DNA of 64,000 nucleotides, taken from the NCBI GenBank assembly GCA_949130485.1, contig OX422194.1, forward strand, positions 8,302,773 through 8,366,772, given 5' to 3'. Below the pieces are notes generated by a model. That model searched no databases and was not told where the DNA came from. It was given only the letters and a program-made list of their open reading frames with translations. Shown piece by piece: positions 1 through 34,500 of this stretch. Each line of letters opens with the position of its first letter. Position 1 is the stretch's first letter. The DNA comes from Agelas oroides. Lineage: Eukaryota > Porifera > Demospongiae > Agelasida > Agelasidae. Made by a program: the position numbers and the translations under genes.

Positions 1-20901
<20,901 letters not shown>

Positions 20902-21010
20902 ATTTAGGTGCAAAGGTCGTCCCGCCTCTTTTGAATTTACGCATGCGCATTGTAACCTCACGTGGTGGCATTTTTTTTTACATATACGAGTGATCATGAG
21001 CTGATAAAAT
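20902..21010 (-). promoter_or_regulatory. CCDC171-like promoter region
   Basis: About 100 bp between the CCDC171 start and the RFX 3' end contain ACGCATGCGCAT (20939-20950), an NRF1-like palindrome close to that at the SMC2 promoter. A CACGTG E-box (20957-20962) and a GGCGGG-type GC box on the minus strand (20921-20926) are also present. The region must also hold the end of the RFX 3' UTR. Confidence 0.4.
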
Positions 21011-21314
21011 GTATTACATAGCAACGATGAAATACCTAAGCATAAAGATATTATAATATGGCCATGAAACAGGTAAGAAGGTAATAATCTGTTTGCTGCT
21101 TGTTTCTACAACATGTAAAATGAAGTTATGATAAAAGTCCATGCAAGTGGTGGAGATGATAGCCTAGCAACTCTACAAAAATAATATGTGCAGCACCAAA
21201 AGGTTATATATAAGTCATGATATAATATATCAAGATATATGTATAATGTGTATGGTAGGTGTGTGGGATTTGGGGGGTTATTGTTCGCAGTACTACCTGC
21301 ATATTGCAGTCACT

Positions 21315-22528
21315 TCAATGGCTGAGTTTTTTTCGTTTGGCCTGTGGCTCTTCGTCTTCTGAAAGAGAAACAAGAGATTGTATGTATTATGTATTAACAC
21401 ACAGGAGCAATGTTGTTTTAGTCTACTAGTAACCAAATACCTTTTTAGTGTAGCCTTTGAAATGTAAACTATAAATTGACGTATCCCTACTAGTCTCGCA
21501 AGCCACACTCTTCGCAGAGAGAGGAAGGGTCTGGTCACGCTGCAACCATTGAGTTGTCGCCACGGCAGAAACTTGATGTGACCAATCAGATCTGCGCTCT
21601 TCGTAGATCGCATCCGTTGTCATGGAGTACAATTACGTCACAATGTGTTTAGCGGATGTCAGCATCTTATTACCTAACCGCAATGGTCGATAATTGCGTT
21701 CCTCGGCGACAACTCAGTAGTTGCAGCGTGACCAGACCCTTCCTCTCTCTGCGAAGGGTATGGCTTGCGAGACTAGTATCCCTGCCAGGTGTTTACTTGA
21801 AAAACTTGAGACAGCTATTGATAAACCCGAGAGCAAGGGCCAAGGGGGTTATTGATAACTGTCCAGTCTATTTTCCAGGTAAACACCTGGTAGGGATAAG
21901 TGAAGTGGCTTGTAGCATTTGTTGGCCGAATGGGAAACTAGAACTAAAATATTCAAGGCCATAACTATGTCTATACTTCACAGGAGAAGCGATCACTGAA
22001 CTCCACGGTACTGTGGACGATCTAACTTGTTTGTGAGATAGAAGTTTAGAGTTGCAACAAAAGCTTCGAATTCTCCTTGCTATCCCTCACCAAGCAACGC
22101 AGAGAATGGAAAGTGCTACATCTAAGTGATAATTACATACAAAAGTGCAATTCCTGTATTTGAAACGTTGCACAAAATCTACCATAGTAGTTCACTCTAC
22201 CATGGGAGTTCACTACTTCTTACACAAATGCCGGAAGAGCCTTCGCAAGTATAAACAATGACCATAAAAGGGTTTCAGTGGGCCCTTATCTCATATATTT
22301 GTCCACGCAGAAGGAGAACACAAGATACCTAGGAGACAGGTCATGATAAACGGGTGATTTTAAAGTCACAATAAACACTCGGGAGCCAAAACTGCAAAGT
22401 CTTTTTCTTAAAAAGCTGTCAAATGTTTAGGGCAAAATATGCGCACAGCATGAAAATATATTACCTTGTGTCTCACTTCCAGATAGACTGTCATGTGTGT
22501 TGAAAACAGTTCTGGAGTGGCCAGAAAA
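21315..22528 (-). CDS. RFX: RFX exons 12-13: C-terminal tail
   Basis: Exon 12 (22465-22528) reads [21 protein letters not shown] and splices at phase 1 to exon 13 (coding 21315-21358), [14 protein letters not shown], then TGA. The EPQAKR-K core matches the short basic motif near the C-terminus of RFX2/3. It is a likely nuclear localisation signal. The tail is shorter than in vertebrates. Confidence 0.8.
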
Positions 22529-25500
22529 CTGAAAGAAATTTAAGAAATATAAATCATAATTTGACCACAACCCACACAACAGTGACATCAGGCTGCTTTT
22601 AGCCATTACAAATACAAAGAGGTAGGATAATGTGTGAAAATCAGGGGGTGGTAGTCAGGTTGAGGGGGCATCGCGTGTTGACATCATGGTTTGTTGGTGG
22701 GAGACAAATAGTAGACGAGAAAGCTCACGAAGACCAATGTAAACAACCCTTTGTCCTTATGTGAAGTGCATCCAAGTTTTTCACTCCTGGTAAGGAATGG
22801 GTGTGTTCTATTAGAATACACCCAAGCTTAACCGCATGTTGTACGGATGATATTTTTAGTTTTGCAGTTACACCCTTGCACTTACACTCTCACGAAAATC
22901 GTTTTTAGATATATATCAGACGAAGGCAACTATCAAACATGCACACTCTAATTAGAAATGCTAACATCAAGAGCGCATGATGATGTCATCATGCGCTGTT
23001 GCTAACATATAGGTCTGCCTTTTTTAATTCAGGGAGATGTGGTTCATTGGTTGTATCTCTTAAGAGAGTAGATCAATGCAGTTTGTAATGTCTCCTCTCT
23101 GTAATGAATAACTGTCAATGTAGTTCGTACCTCCGACATCACAGCAATGGGAGTCCTTCCATTGGCTTTGGCCACTTTGTGCTCAATGAGATAGAACATG
23201 TATTCGTCATAGAGAAGGCGAATGAGGTGAAACGAACCAAAGCTGGCGGCGCTGCGCAGAGTGAGGTCACGAATCACCATGGAGCTAAAGTGGAGACACA
23301 TGCGAAGGAAAGATAGGTTAGTAGACTGCTACTGCTACAACCAAAAAATAAAAATTTAGTGCAGAAAAGAAGGAAGTGTAGTCACTATGGATCAACGTTT
23401 CCACTACACAACAATACGCAATCAATACAGAAACCCGTTAGGTACAGTCCCTTATCTGAACCACGTTGGAGCCAGAAGGAACTGAAATGGTTGAATGGAC
23501 AGTTATTTTAGGGGTTCGGATAAGTAAGATTTGTATACAAGAAGTTTCGATAAGTTACTTCCTTTATCTTATGAACCAAGAGCCCTCAGTTAAAAGGTGT
23601 TCCTAGGTACTCATCCATGTACATGTACACATATGAAATCACGAGTCGTTCTATACACCATTTTTACCACATGACACTGCCTGTACCTGTAGAAGGACCA
23701 CTTGAGGAGAAACTGCCTCGCAGCCTTAGTGAACTTGTGTCCCCCTCCCTCGTACGGCTCCAGGACGGTGTGTACCACTCCCTCCAGCCAGGCTGCCCAC
23801 TGCTCCAGTGTGTTCTGCTGCTGGAGCGTGGTCTTGAAGTCATGCTCGAGTCGAGCAACAAGAGATTCATCACACTCACACACCCAAGAGGCTTGCTCCT
23901 ACGAGAAATATAAGAGGTGACATATATTGCATGTGGCCTTGATCTTAAAGTGTCAAGAGCATTCTGTATACAGGAAGCATGGAGGTCTCTCCTAACTAAT
24001 GACAATAGTCTCGTGCCCAGACCCCACCCACCAGGAGAGGGTCTGGTGACGTTTAGCTGATTCCTCGGGCTTCACAAAAATTCTGTATGCATAGTTGAGA
24101 ACTGGTAACTAATTTACGTGCCAAAAAAGTGCTGTGTCATCGTGCTGAAGTAGCCAAGCATTTCCAGTGTTGCAACCACAGATTGTGTTTTCTGCAATGT
24201 GATTGGCAGTTCCTCCAAAAGCAATCAATGTTAATGAAGCCTGAGGAATTGGCTGAACATCACCAGACCCTCTCCTCGCAGGTAGGGTCTGGGCACGAGA
24301 CTATATTGACAATGGAACATGAAGGAGATTTAATACCCGTAGATCGGGAAATTTTCGCCGTTAATTTCCCGATCTACGGTATCAGTATGAGATGAACTGA
24401 CAGATTAACACGCCTAAAAAAACCCAACAGATTTCTGCGTTCGTATCTCAGTTCAACTGTCACAAGTTAGTTGCTACACAGTAATGATTGTTGAGAGTGT
24501 ACATCAAAAACAACACTGGTGTTTATGGGCTCGTTGCTATGACGTTTGATCTATAGGAAATATTTTCATTGAGCTATTTCATAGCGTAAGAATAGAACAA
24601 AGGTCCAAACTTGTCTCGGTCCAAACTAGTCTCGATCCCAGACCCAAACCCAACTTCAGCTCGGATCGCTTTCAGTATTGCGCATGGGGATATATTGAAA
24701 GTGATATATGCACTGAATGAGGTCTGGGGATGAGACTATGTCCAAACATTTTCTACCCTCTGCATTACACAGTTTGCTTAAGTTAATAACTATACATGTT
24801 ACCCATGTGGTTGATGGACAGACAGGATGTGCAAACAAAAAGCAACCAACAACACTAAATAGGCTCATTGAACGAGCTAATTTGTAGACCACAAGGAATG
24901 TCGAAACATTAGATCTTCTTCAGTAAAGCTGACAAGAATTGATATATTAAGGAGGATTTCAGGGGTGGTATAATTTGGTAAATAGGGGAGTTATCAAGCT
25001 GAGGTTAACTTACCTGCACATTGCCAAAGTCTACACGGTTGAGATCAGCCAGCATCTGGCTGATCTGTGTGGGGTTCTGTAGCACTGCTCTGGCAGCCTG
25101 GGCCAAGTGGTTCAATGAGGTGTACCGACGCAGTGTCTGAGAGAATGCCACCACTGAGGAAATCTGAGTGAGTAAGAAATCTTTGTTAAATCTCTCTCTC
25201 TCTTTGTTGTAACTTGTTTTTCTCTCTTGTTGGGGTATAACTTATTTGATATACCTTTCTCTTTTTGGTAAGGTATAACATTTGTCTTTGTTTAGGTATA
25301 CCTTATTTCTTAAATCTTTCTCTCTTCACTAATTTTTTGTTAACCTTGTTTCTCTCTCTTTGTTAAGGTATAACTTATTTCTCTCTTTGTTAAGGTACAA
25401 CTCTTTGTTGTTCATTTTTGAGGAATTCTAGATGGAGTAAAAAGATACCCTTGTTTACCTCGAAAGAGAGTAAAGGTACCACTACAGTCCAATAAATATC

Positions 25501-28500
25501 CTTTGGGATCCCTTCCCCCACATATTTTGTGGTATTTACTTATCTTTTGTTATGTAAATAGCATTACAGTTATTATTTATTATGTAACATCACTACCCAG
25601 CCCACTGGTCCATGTGTCAGTTGTGACAATGATCTTTCACTTTCAACTACGACACATCATGCCCAAAACAAAGAGAGAGATTCTCTGAAGATTTCTTATT
25701 CTCACACAGAGAGGCAGGGAGAGAGAAATTTTAACTAAGATTAATAATAAGCAGGGTTCTGGCTAGGCCTTTAGCAGACTGGTTAATTGCAGCATTTGAA
25801 TTTGGATAAGATCACCATTTGGATCACTTCCTAAAACCTGCCCATAGCAGTTACTATCCTGGCTTCTCACTTAACATTTGGTGTTTCATACGTGCCTATT
25901 GTACTATGCTACATTTGTAAGTAGATTTCTAGCGAGAACCCTGTCAGTATGTTCAGTGTTTGATGAGCACTGTATCTTGCGCTCTTCTGCACAGCCTGCT
26001 CTTCTCCTACACAGGTACCTGGTTGAACAGGACATAAACTGTCCCTCTTTCTAATGACACACATCATGCTCACAGCTTCATCTAGCCTGCTCTTCTCCTA
26101 CACAGGTACCTGGTTGAACAGGGCATAAACTGTCCCTCTCCTGTCCCTCTTTCTAATGACACACATCGTGCTCACAATATCTTTGAAGTGTTTCTATCAG
26201 TGTTGGTTGTAGTGGGTTACTTTTCTTAAAACACGGCTACAATTTGTGCAGTATGCATTGCGTTGGCGATCTTTGATCTTATGTCATTACCTACACCCAC
26301 TTGTTCGTGATATCCTGTAGCTAAGGGTTTTGCAAGTAGCCCTTTATGGTCAATCAACTGCAACTAATGCAAATATTTTCAGCCCTGCAACCACAATAGA
26401 GGCCAGCTTAGTGTTCTCTACACCCATAGTCAGTGACCATGGAAACAAGCCAGCCAGAATCGGAACTACAATTACATATTTAGATGGATATACTTACTAA
26501 GATTGCCGTCTCTGTGGCAATGGAGAAGAATGTGGAACTACCATGATAACTACATTAGCATACTTGGAACCCATGCTGTGGAAACATTAATGTCCATAGC
26601 AACAGAAGAAGAAAGTTGGAATGCATCTGGTCCTGGAGAGCATATTTGTGAGGTCTGGATCCAAGGTATATATATGGTGCTCAAGTTAAGACTCCATGTC
26701 AATAGCAAACTGTACAATCATTTTTATAATTGATCATATTTGGCTGAAAGCTGACCAATCAGAGGGCTGCATTCAGCTTCTAGAGTGGAAGCACCAGACC
26801 TTTAAATAATTGTCTTTCCGCAGAGGAAATCCGACATGAGTGACACTGTACAACTCGCATGATCCTGATTGCCAAGTTAAATGCTAACATGCTGCATTCT
26901 AATGTATAGCAGCTATTTCTGGGTGTCAGAAGCTTCTAGGTTCACTCAGGTTAGGAGGTATTTTCAGGCATGCTGAAGCTGCTTAGCTAGTTGAGGTGGA
27001 TCTAGTTGTTCATCTCACTCTCAACACCTGCGTGATTGCCATGAAACGTTTCTCTTGACTCGTCTTCAACACTATAACACTCACATTGTAACGTACTGTA
27101 CTATAGGGCTCACCAAGAGCGCATAAGAACGGGCGGCTTGAGTAAGAGCGTGTGACTCCGTAAAATTTGAAACTGGTCGGAATTTACCGCCAATACTAAA
27201 AATAGTAACACGTACTGCACATGCTGCATAGACATAAACCATTGTTGCTAAGCATGTGACTGGGTGTTCTATTTTTAGTATGGTTCAATAATTTCGACCG
27301 GACTATGGGCTTCTATTGGAGTTACACGCTCTTATTCAAGCCGCCCGTTCTTATGCGTTCTTGGGCTCACCCTATGGGTAGTCTCATTGCCAGGCATGCA
27401 AAGTGCGTACTGCAAGCAATAGAAACTGGTCAGGGCCTGGAACGAGGTGACCGTATGGGTGGAATGCAGTACAGATCAATTTGTTGCTATGGACATTAAT
27501 GTCCCTATGGCACAGGCTCCAAGTATGCTAATTCCAAGTATGCTAATGCAGTTATGTGTGATAATAGTTCCATTCTTTACGGTTGCCACAGAGACTGCAT
27601 CTCATAGAACTGCCCATCTAAATATGTAATTGCAACAAGCTAGCCTTGTTCCCAGGCCTCCCCAATTTGTTATTCTTTCATAAGGTACACGTACCTTCGT
27701 CTTAACCAAGTTTTGGGGGTAACCCTGGATGGTGTTTGTTAGCCAGCTCTCTAAGCTCTTGGCAAAGTTGCGGATTGCTTGTGTGAGGGTGCCTGGGATA
27801 GGGCTCAGCACTTCGGGGATGAGAAAGTCCACGATGCATTGGTAGAGCAAGTGGTCACACGCGCTGAGGTACTCCACCATAGGATCGCAGGTCATCAGAA
27901 GTATCAGCTTATCTTGAGGAAGTTGCTCCATATCTTCGTCACCCGACTGCATTTCACTGGAAATAACACAGTACACATGAAACAAATACGCCTGTATCCC
28001 TTTATGCTGTACGTGCAGTTACTTACCATTCCCATGGTAAGTAACTGCATGCTTAGAAAGGGATCTATGGTGCCATACAACAGCAAGCTTACAGCTTAGA
28101 GTCGATCCAGAAATGATGCCACAAGCTCTCCACCATCTGGAACTGCAGGTTGACCACGACATCCAGAATTGCCTGCAACACACACATCAAATTCACTACA
28201 TAAAATAGGCCATGAGTAATATTATACAATCAGTATGTTCAGTACTATAAAGGGATTCAGTGAAGGGGATGGACTTTTGGACCTTCTTGCCAGAACCTCC
28301 CCACCTTTGGGACTTGAAGATTTGCTGGACTAACACACACAAATGTTGTGGCAACGTTCCAAATGCCGCTCTTCTTGGTACATTCAGTTACTGTGGCACT
28401 ACGTCTTCGTAACATTCCAAAGTGCTTTAGTGACATCAGTAACCGTGGTAACTATGTCCATTTATTCAAGGAAGGGTCTAAAACTAAGTTTCCTTGGGGG

Positions 28501-31500
28501 CATTTTATGCACAAGGTAAAAGTTGCCTTCCGGAGCTAAGGTACTTGAATATCCATTATTTACTGCACACACACATCAAAAGCCACTACAACAACAGGAA
28601 CAAAACCCTACACTGTTTATCTGACGCTAATCACATTACAGTCTACACAGGTGGAAATACGTGATCTTACCTCACAATGCTCTCTGTAGAGTGCGGTGAA
28701 ATCGTTGAGATCCTCAGCAGTGATTGAGGCTACATACGTAGGAGGAACAATAGAGTGATTTCATTACTTGGAAGCGAGTGCATTGACAACAACGCTTCTG
28801 AAGTGGGCAGGGCAGCCAGTGAAATACTGATCTTGCATTGTGCATACACATAATATATGCTTCACGCATACACATATATGCTGCACATCAAGAGCGCATA
28901 AGAACGGGCGGCTTGAGTAAGAGCGTGTAACTCCGTACTAAGCACGTGACAGGTGTGTATACAGTCCAATAATTTTGACCGGAGTATGGGCTTCTATTGG
29001 AGTTACACGCTCTTACTCGAGCTGTCCATTCTTGTGTGCTCTTGTTCACACATACACATATATGCTCTTGTAGTTAGTTCCGATGATGTAAAACAGAGAG
29101 GGTAAGAAATTTTAACTGACGTTTACAGATTATCTTGAACTATAAAATTTACAGACTTGGATAGCCTCGCACCCAAGCCACATGGGAGGAGAATAAATAA
29201 CTTTTTCTCTCCCTCCCACGTCACCTGGATACGATGTTAAGACCTGGAAGTGTTCAACCAGGTAGTACGCTGTCATGTAGCCTTGTTCCTACAAGGCCTG
29301 GGAATAAAGCTAACTGTCATGATGTATAATTTGGTTCTATTGTTGTTGTGTGGAGTGTAGAAAGAGGGGTATTATGTGATGTTACCAACCAAACATGAGG
29401 AAGAAGAAGCCACATTTAGTGATACTGAGGTACATAAACAGAGCTAGAATTTTGTTATGTAACCTTTCGACTGCTGTCTCACAATCTTCAGGCACAACAG
29501 ATAGCAGTCGAAACATCCCATAATAAAATTTGTCTGGTGTAAATCCGACAAACTTTGTTGCTTGACCAATGACCCTTTCGAAGATTTAGCATTAAAAATG
29601 CAGCTAGCTTCCTTAAGCACCTGCGCTAATCAACCCCTGCCTACAGTATGTTATCAGCTGATAATGCTTAAAACTGTGGTTAGTATCCATAGAAACTTCC
29701 AACCATGTTCTCAGGCCCGCACCCAGCTGTACATCGCCAGACTGATGCCCACTTTAAAGGGGGTTATGATAATTCTCTACTATTTACTACTCATTATAAT
29801 GGCCTAGTTGAGTTAACTGAAGCAGTCATCATTTTCAATTATGTTATGCTATCATACATACATCACACATGCATGTATGGGTGCACCTGAAATTAGGTTA
29901 TGTGGGAGATGTTGTCTAGCCTGTCACAAATTGTTCATGTATGCACAAAAAAGTAGCGTACTGCTTGTGGATACCCCTAACCTGTCCCACCTAGTGTCAG
30001 TGTTAGGGGTATCCCAGGACACCAGGGACTGAAATTTTGGGACCTTCCATGGCTGGGACCTTCCATGGCTGGGACCTTCCATGGTGAGACCTTCCATAGC
30101 TGGGACCTTCCATAGCTGGGACCTTCCATGGCTGGGACTTCCTGGGACAGTCCATGGCAGTCCTGGAACAGACTTATAAAAAGATTTAGTCTGCAGCTTG
30201 TTTGTGTGTTTGTTTGTTTGTTTGTTTGTTTGTTTGTTTGTTTTTCTCCTTTTTGTAAAGTACTACCAGGTATGTCTATATTCAGAGACTTGATTGTAAC
30301 CCTAACCCTAGATTGAATGTTTTCAAGGCATTGTAAAATGATTTTCTTAGAATTGGCTACAGATACCATTTGAGTAGTTAGAAGAATAAGAAACACAACA
30401 CACTCACTTGTATGTATAAAGTTATATGTACATTATCTATGTGTACCATATATAAATTTTCTGTGCTTTTTCATGGATAAAGTGTAATAATAGGTGACAT
30501 CCAAAGAATATTAGGTGAAAATTTGGGGAAAAATTAAGACCATCAGGCCTACCTGGAATGGATGCTCCCCCCCATTCTATTTCTGGGAAGGAAGGTAGTT
30601 CTGGCCGGGAGTCCCCGAGGTACTGCTGGTGCTGTTGCTGAGGTGTGGGGTCAGGTTGTGAGCTGCCGTCTACCCCCTCAGGAATCACATCACTATGTGG
30701 GTAATCCCTGGTGTGGAGGAGGGAGGGAGGGAGGGAGGGAGGGAGGGAGGGAGGGAGGGAGGGAGGGAGGGAGGGAGGGAGGGAGGGAGGGAGGGAGGGA
30801 GAGGGGAAGAGAAGGGAGGGAAGGAGAGTGAAAGAGAGAGAGAGAGAAGAGAGGGAAGGAGAGTGAGAGGGAGAGGAAGGAAGGGAGGGAGGGAGGGAGG
30901 GAGGGAGGGAGGGAGGGAGGGAGGGAGGGAGGGAGGGAGAGAGAGAGGGAGGGAGAGAGGGAGGAGGGATAGATACATAGGATATAATTTGCTTGCAGCA
31001 AGTGTAGGAATGTTCAAGTATACAGTTTTGCAGACAAAGGTAGGCAGTCATATTGCTTCACACCCAGTCACAGCTAGTCACATAGGCAGATGAGGTGTTT
31101 TGATTTCGATTTGGAGGCTAAAATAAATAAATACGTTGGAGTACTAGCTCATTCATCCGCTTGTCTGACTTTGTTTCTCTAAGCCTACATTTTTTACCCC
31201 TCCCTCATTCTCTCTTTTTCTCTCCCTCTCTATCTCTGGCATGTACAACAGTAATATCAAGTCACAGTCTCTAGTAGGATTACACCTCTGAGCGAGGAGT
31301 ATGATAGAAGTTGGGAAGTGGCATTGAAAAGCCAAGACAAGACTGAAAGAGCACCATTTGTATTGACTGAGGTGAAACTGCGAATACAAACAAAGGGTTT
31401 AATGTGGAGGTATTAAGTCCTTAGTGGAACAAAGGAAGGTTATTTACCCACAGGCTGCAGTGACTAAAGCAAATGAGTTACTGTAGACAGACAAATCAGT

Positions 31501-34500
31501 TCTAAACCACACAATGCTACTATACAACTCACCTCTGTGACACCCACTGCCGTGAATACAAAGTTGCACACTCACATACACAAGTACTAGCTCATAAAGT
31601 GTAGTAGGTAATAAACACACGTGTGCACAGAAGTCTCAGGTTACCTTTGACCGCTCTGTGAAGACTGTCTCATGGCCACAACAGGCGAATCTTCTGGTGG
31701 GAACGTGTTAAGGGGGGAATCTGGCTTGATGCGGATCCCATAGTAGTGGTATTTTGAATTTCCTCTGCAAGTGTTAAAAACAAAAGGAAACCATATCACC
31801 AGCTGTTGTGTAGTAATTAACAAAAAGTGGCCAACAGCAAGCTCTCGGTTGTGTAGTGATCAACATAAAGTATTAAGCAATGTCAGATGTGTGGAGCCGT
31901 TAACAAAAAGTGGTAGGCAACAACAATGTGGCTGTAACATGCTTGTATTGTATAAGTACATGAAAATATGTGCATTCAGTTACTGTATACACAGTGATAT
32001 CAATCAAACCAAACAGAAAGTACAACATACATACATGCAATTTATCTATATTTTGTAGATGGAAAACATTCAGCCTCTTTCAGACAACCCTCGAGTGAAG
32101 TCTATCTTAAGCCAATCTGCTGTGAGTTCAGAGCGAAAGAGATGGCTTTATGCATTCTCCAAAGTTCCTACCTCATCCAGAGAACAAGGTCTCGAAAGAG
32201 ATGGGTTTTGTTCATTCTCTACATGTACTGCCAATTTTATGAACATACCTGGTGCCTAATCTCCTAGTCTTGAGGCCAATGAAGACAGATCGGATGAGCT
32301 TCCCAAAGCTGGCTGCATTCACTGCATCTATCTTGTTAGCTGCACAGTGCCTCAAGTAGTGATTGTAGAGCGTGCTACGGGGGAGACTGACTCCTTCTGC
32401 TGTCTCATAATTCTCCAACAGCCACTGGATCTGCAGGTAAAAAAAATAAACAACAAGCATTTACAAACAGCCACTGGATCTGCAGGTAACAGAAATAAGC
32501 AGTTACAAACAGCATTCAAGCTCATAAACAGGTTAGCATTTTTATTGTTACAAGTTATTTTGAAGCAGTGGAGCAGTTTTGTTTGGATCCAGTCACTGAG
32601 GTCAATTGTACAATAAGGCAAAGTGAGTTATAACAACACCTTGACATTAAAGTTCAGAGTCATTTTTGTGTGTACCACATGAAAAAAAGGACTTTTATCT
32701 TAAACAACATTACTGCTTTGACAGCAGTTACACCAAAACCCAATGATGTTCTTTTGAGATCAGTTATGCACATCATGAAGTAAGAGTGCACTGGGATGTA
32801 TTATCTCAAAGTCTTGGCATCTAGAAGCTCTTGAAGCACAAGACTTCCACCCTGTTGTACCACTTTAAACAACGTTATTCACCCGTCACTGTGTAAGCAG
32901 TAGGAGTAGTCGCTCAACAATGCCGGAACTTCCTTCCTTGTACGTGGCTATTGTATGCAATAATGAATGTGTTCAGTTGAAACCATTGGACTCAGCAGTT
33001 CATACAGCTCTTCTTGTGTGGAGAAGCTATTGAAAAGGATTAGAAATATTGGCTCTGCTGGAAATTAAGACATTTATGATGTTGCACTTGTTTTGCCACA
33101 TAACATCAAAACAATTGTCTTTGAAAACTTTGCCAGTGCAACTGAGTGCATGTACAACACGAACAGTGAATTCTGAAAGTCCTTTCTTTTTGCATGAGAT
33201 AGCACAGCAGTGCCCCTTTCCCAGTCATCCCAGTGAAGCTAGCTGATTAGGTCTGGTATCAGCTAAAACATCAGCACATTGCACCTCTCTGTGTAGCAAA
33301 AATGTGCATTTCTGTCTTTAAAGGAAGGATATGGATTGTTGATTGCACTATGGATGTACACCTTCTAGAATTTCAGTGAGTAATGCTTTGCTATACAACA
33401 CCAGATACATGGTGATAGTGAAATCACTCGAGTGGTAGGTGGTACCAACCCACTATTGGAACTCGAGGCATGTAATAGTTATTAACTTGGTGATATGTCT
33501 CACCAACCTCTCTCTCATGATATGTGAACAATTCATGATATTGTATGACAAAGCATTTCTATATGTAAGATTAGAAGCTCCGTGTTTACAGTTACTCAGA
33601 ATTTCATTGTATGTGCTGTGCATGTGCTGGAGAATATGAAATCAATAGGATGAAATCATAAGGGTGGCGGGTGGTAGAAAGAGGGGGAGAAACTTGAGTC
33701 ATGTATTAACTATTTGATGGCATGTTTAAGGTTAATGAAATTATTAACAAAGTTGCACTCAAGTAATATTATTCAGAGAGCATTGAAAATTGATTTCATG
33801 CATACTTTGTGAACTGAGTCTCTTGTTGAAGTAGGCAGGCCTAGTTTGTGTATATTTCTAGTTCCAAGCCACATTGGCTGCACTAAGATATAACGGGAAG
33901 ATTGTGACCACTACAAATTTTGATAGCTTGAAACAGCACTCAGAACAGATGTCATACTAGGTGTCCTAGCCATGGTGACAGTTTATTAAGCAAGCAGAGG
34001 CTTCTTGAGAAATTACGAAAGCCGTAAAATTGTGTTTTCCTTAGAAATGTAGAGGACCATTAGATCTAGCATGGGTACGTGAAATGGCTTCAATAGCAAG
34101 GCAATTTACGTCAATGAAAGGAGCTGTATTGAGAATGAAAGAGAGCTCCTGTAGGTTTTTATTTTTCTATGACATGGTTGTCACAATACAAAAATTTGTT
34201 GTTGGACTACCAGCGAAGAATGTTAAGTAAATCACTGTTGTGCTAGCAAGGGTCACAGTAGATGAGGTTGGAAGATGACTGTTAGTATGGAACAAAGCAA
34301 AATAGCGATAGTGTAGCCATGTTTTGTTCAGCTTGATACTCATTTCTCAGTGATTTAAAGTTCTGTGTAAGCAAGAGTTTATGTGCAGAGTTTCAATCAC
34401 ACTCTGGAAATCTTCAGACAGCCTCCAGTTTGTGGAAAGATCTATCAATGGTCACTTTAACTGTGGTCTCAAGTACGCAGCTACGTACATTGGAATCATG

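Noticed and set aside
28012..28052. Palindrome with ggtaagt on both strands (cagttacttaccattcccat)
   Set aside because: It resembles paired splice donors, but neither reading connects to a coding frame; probably a small hairpin element.
30297..30312. Telomere-like aaccctaaccctag
   Set aside because: Only two units, too short to call an interstitial telomere.
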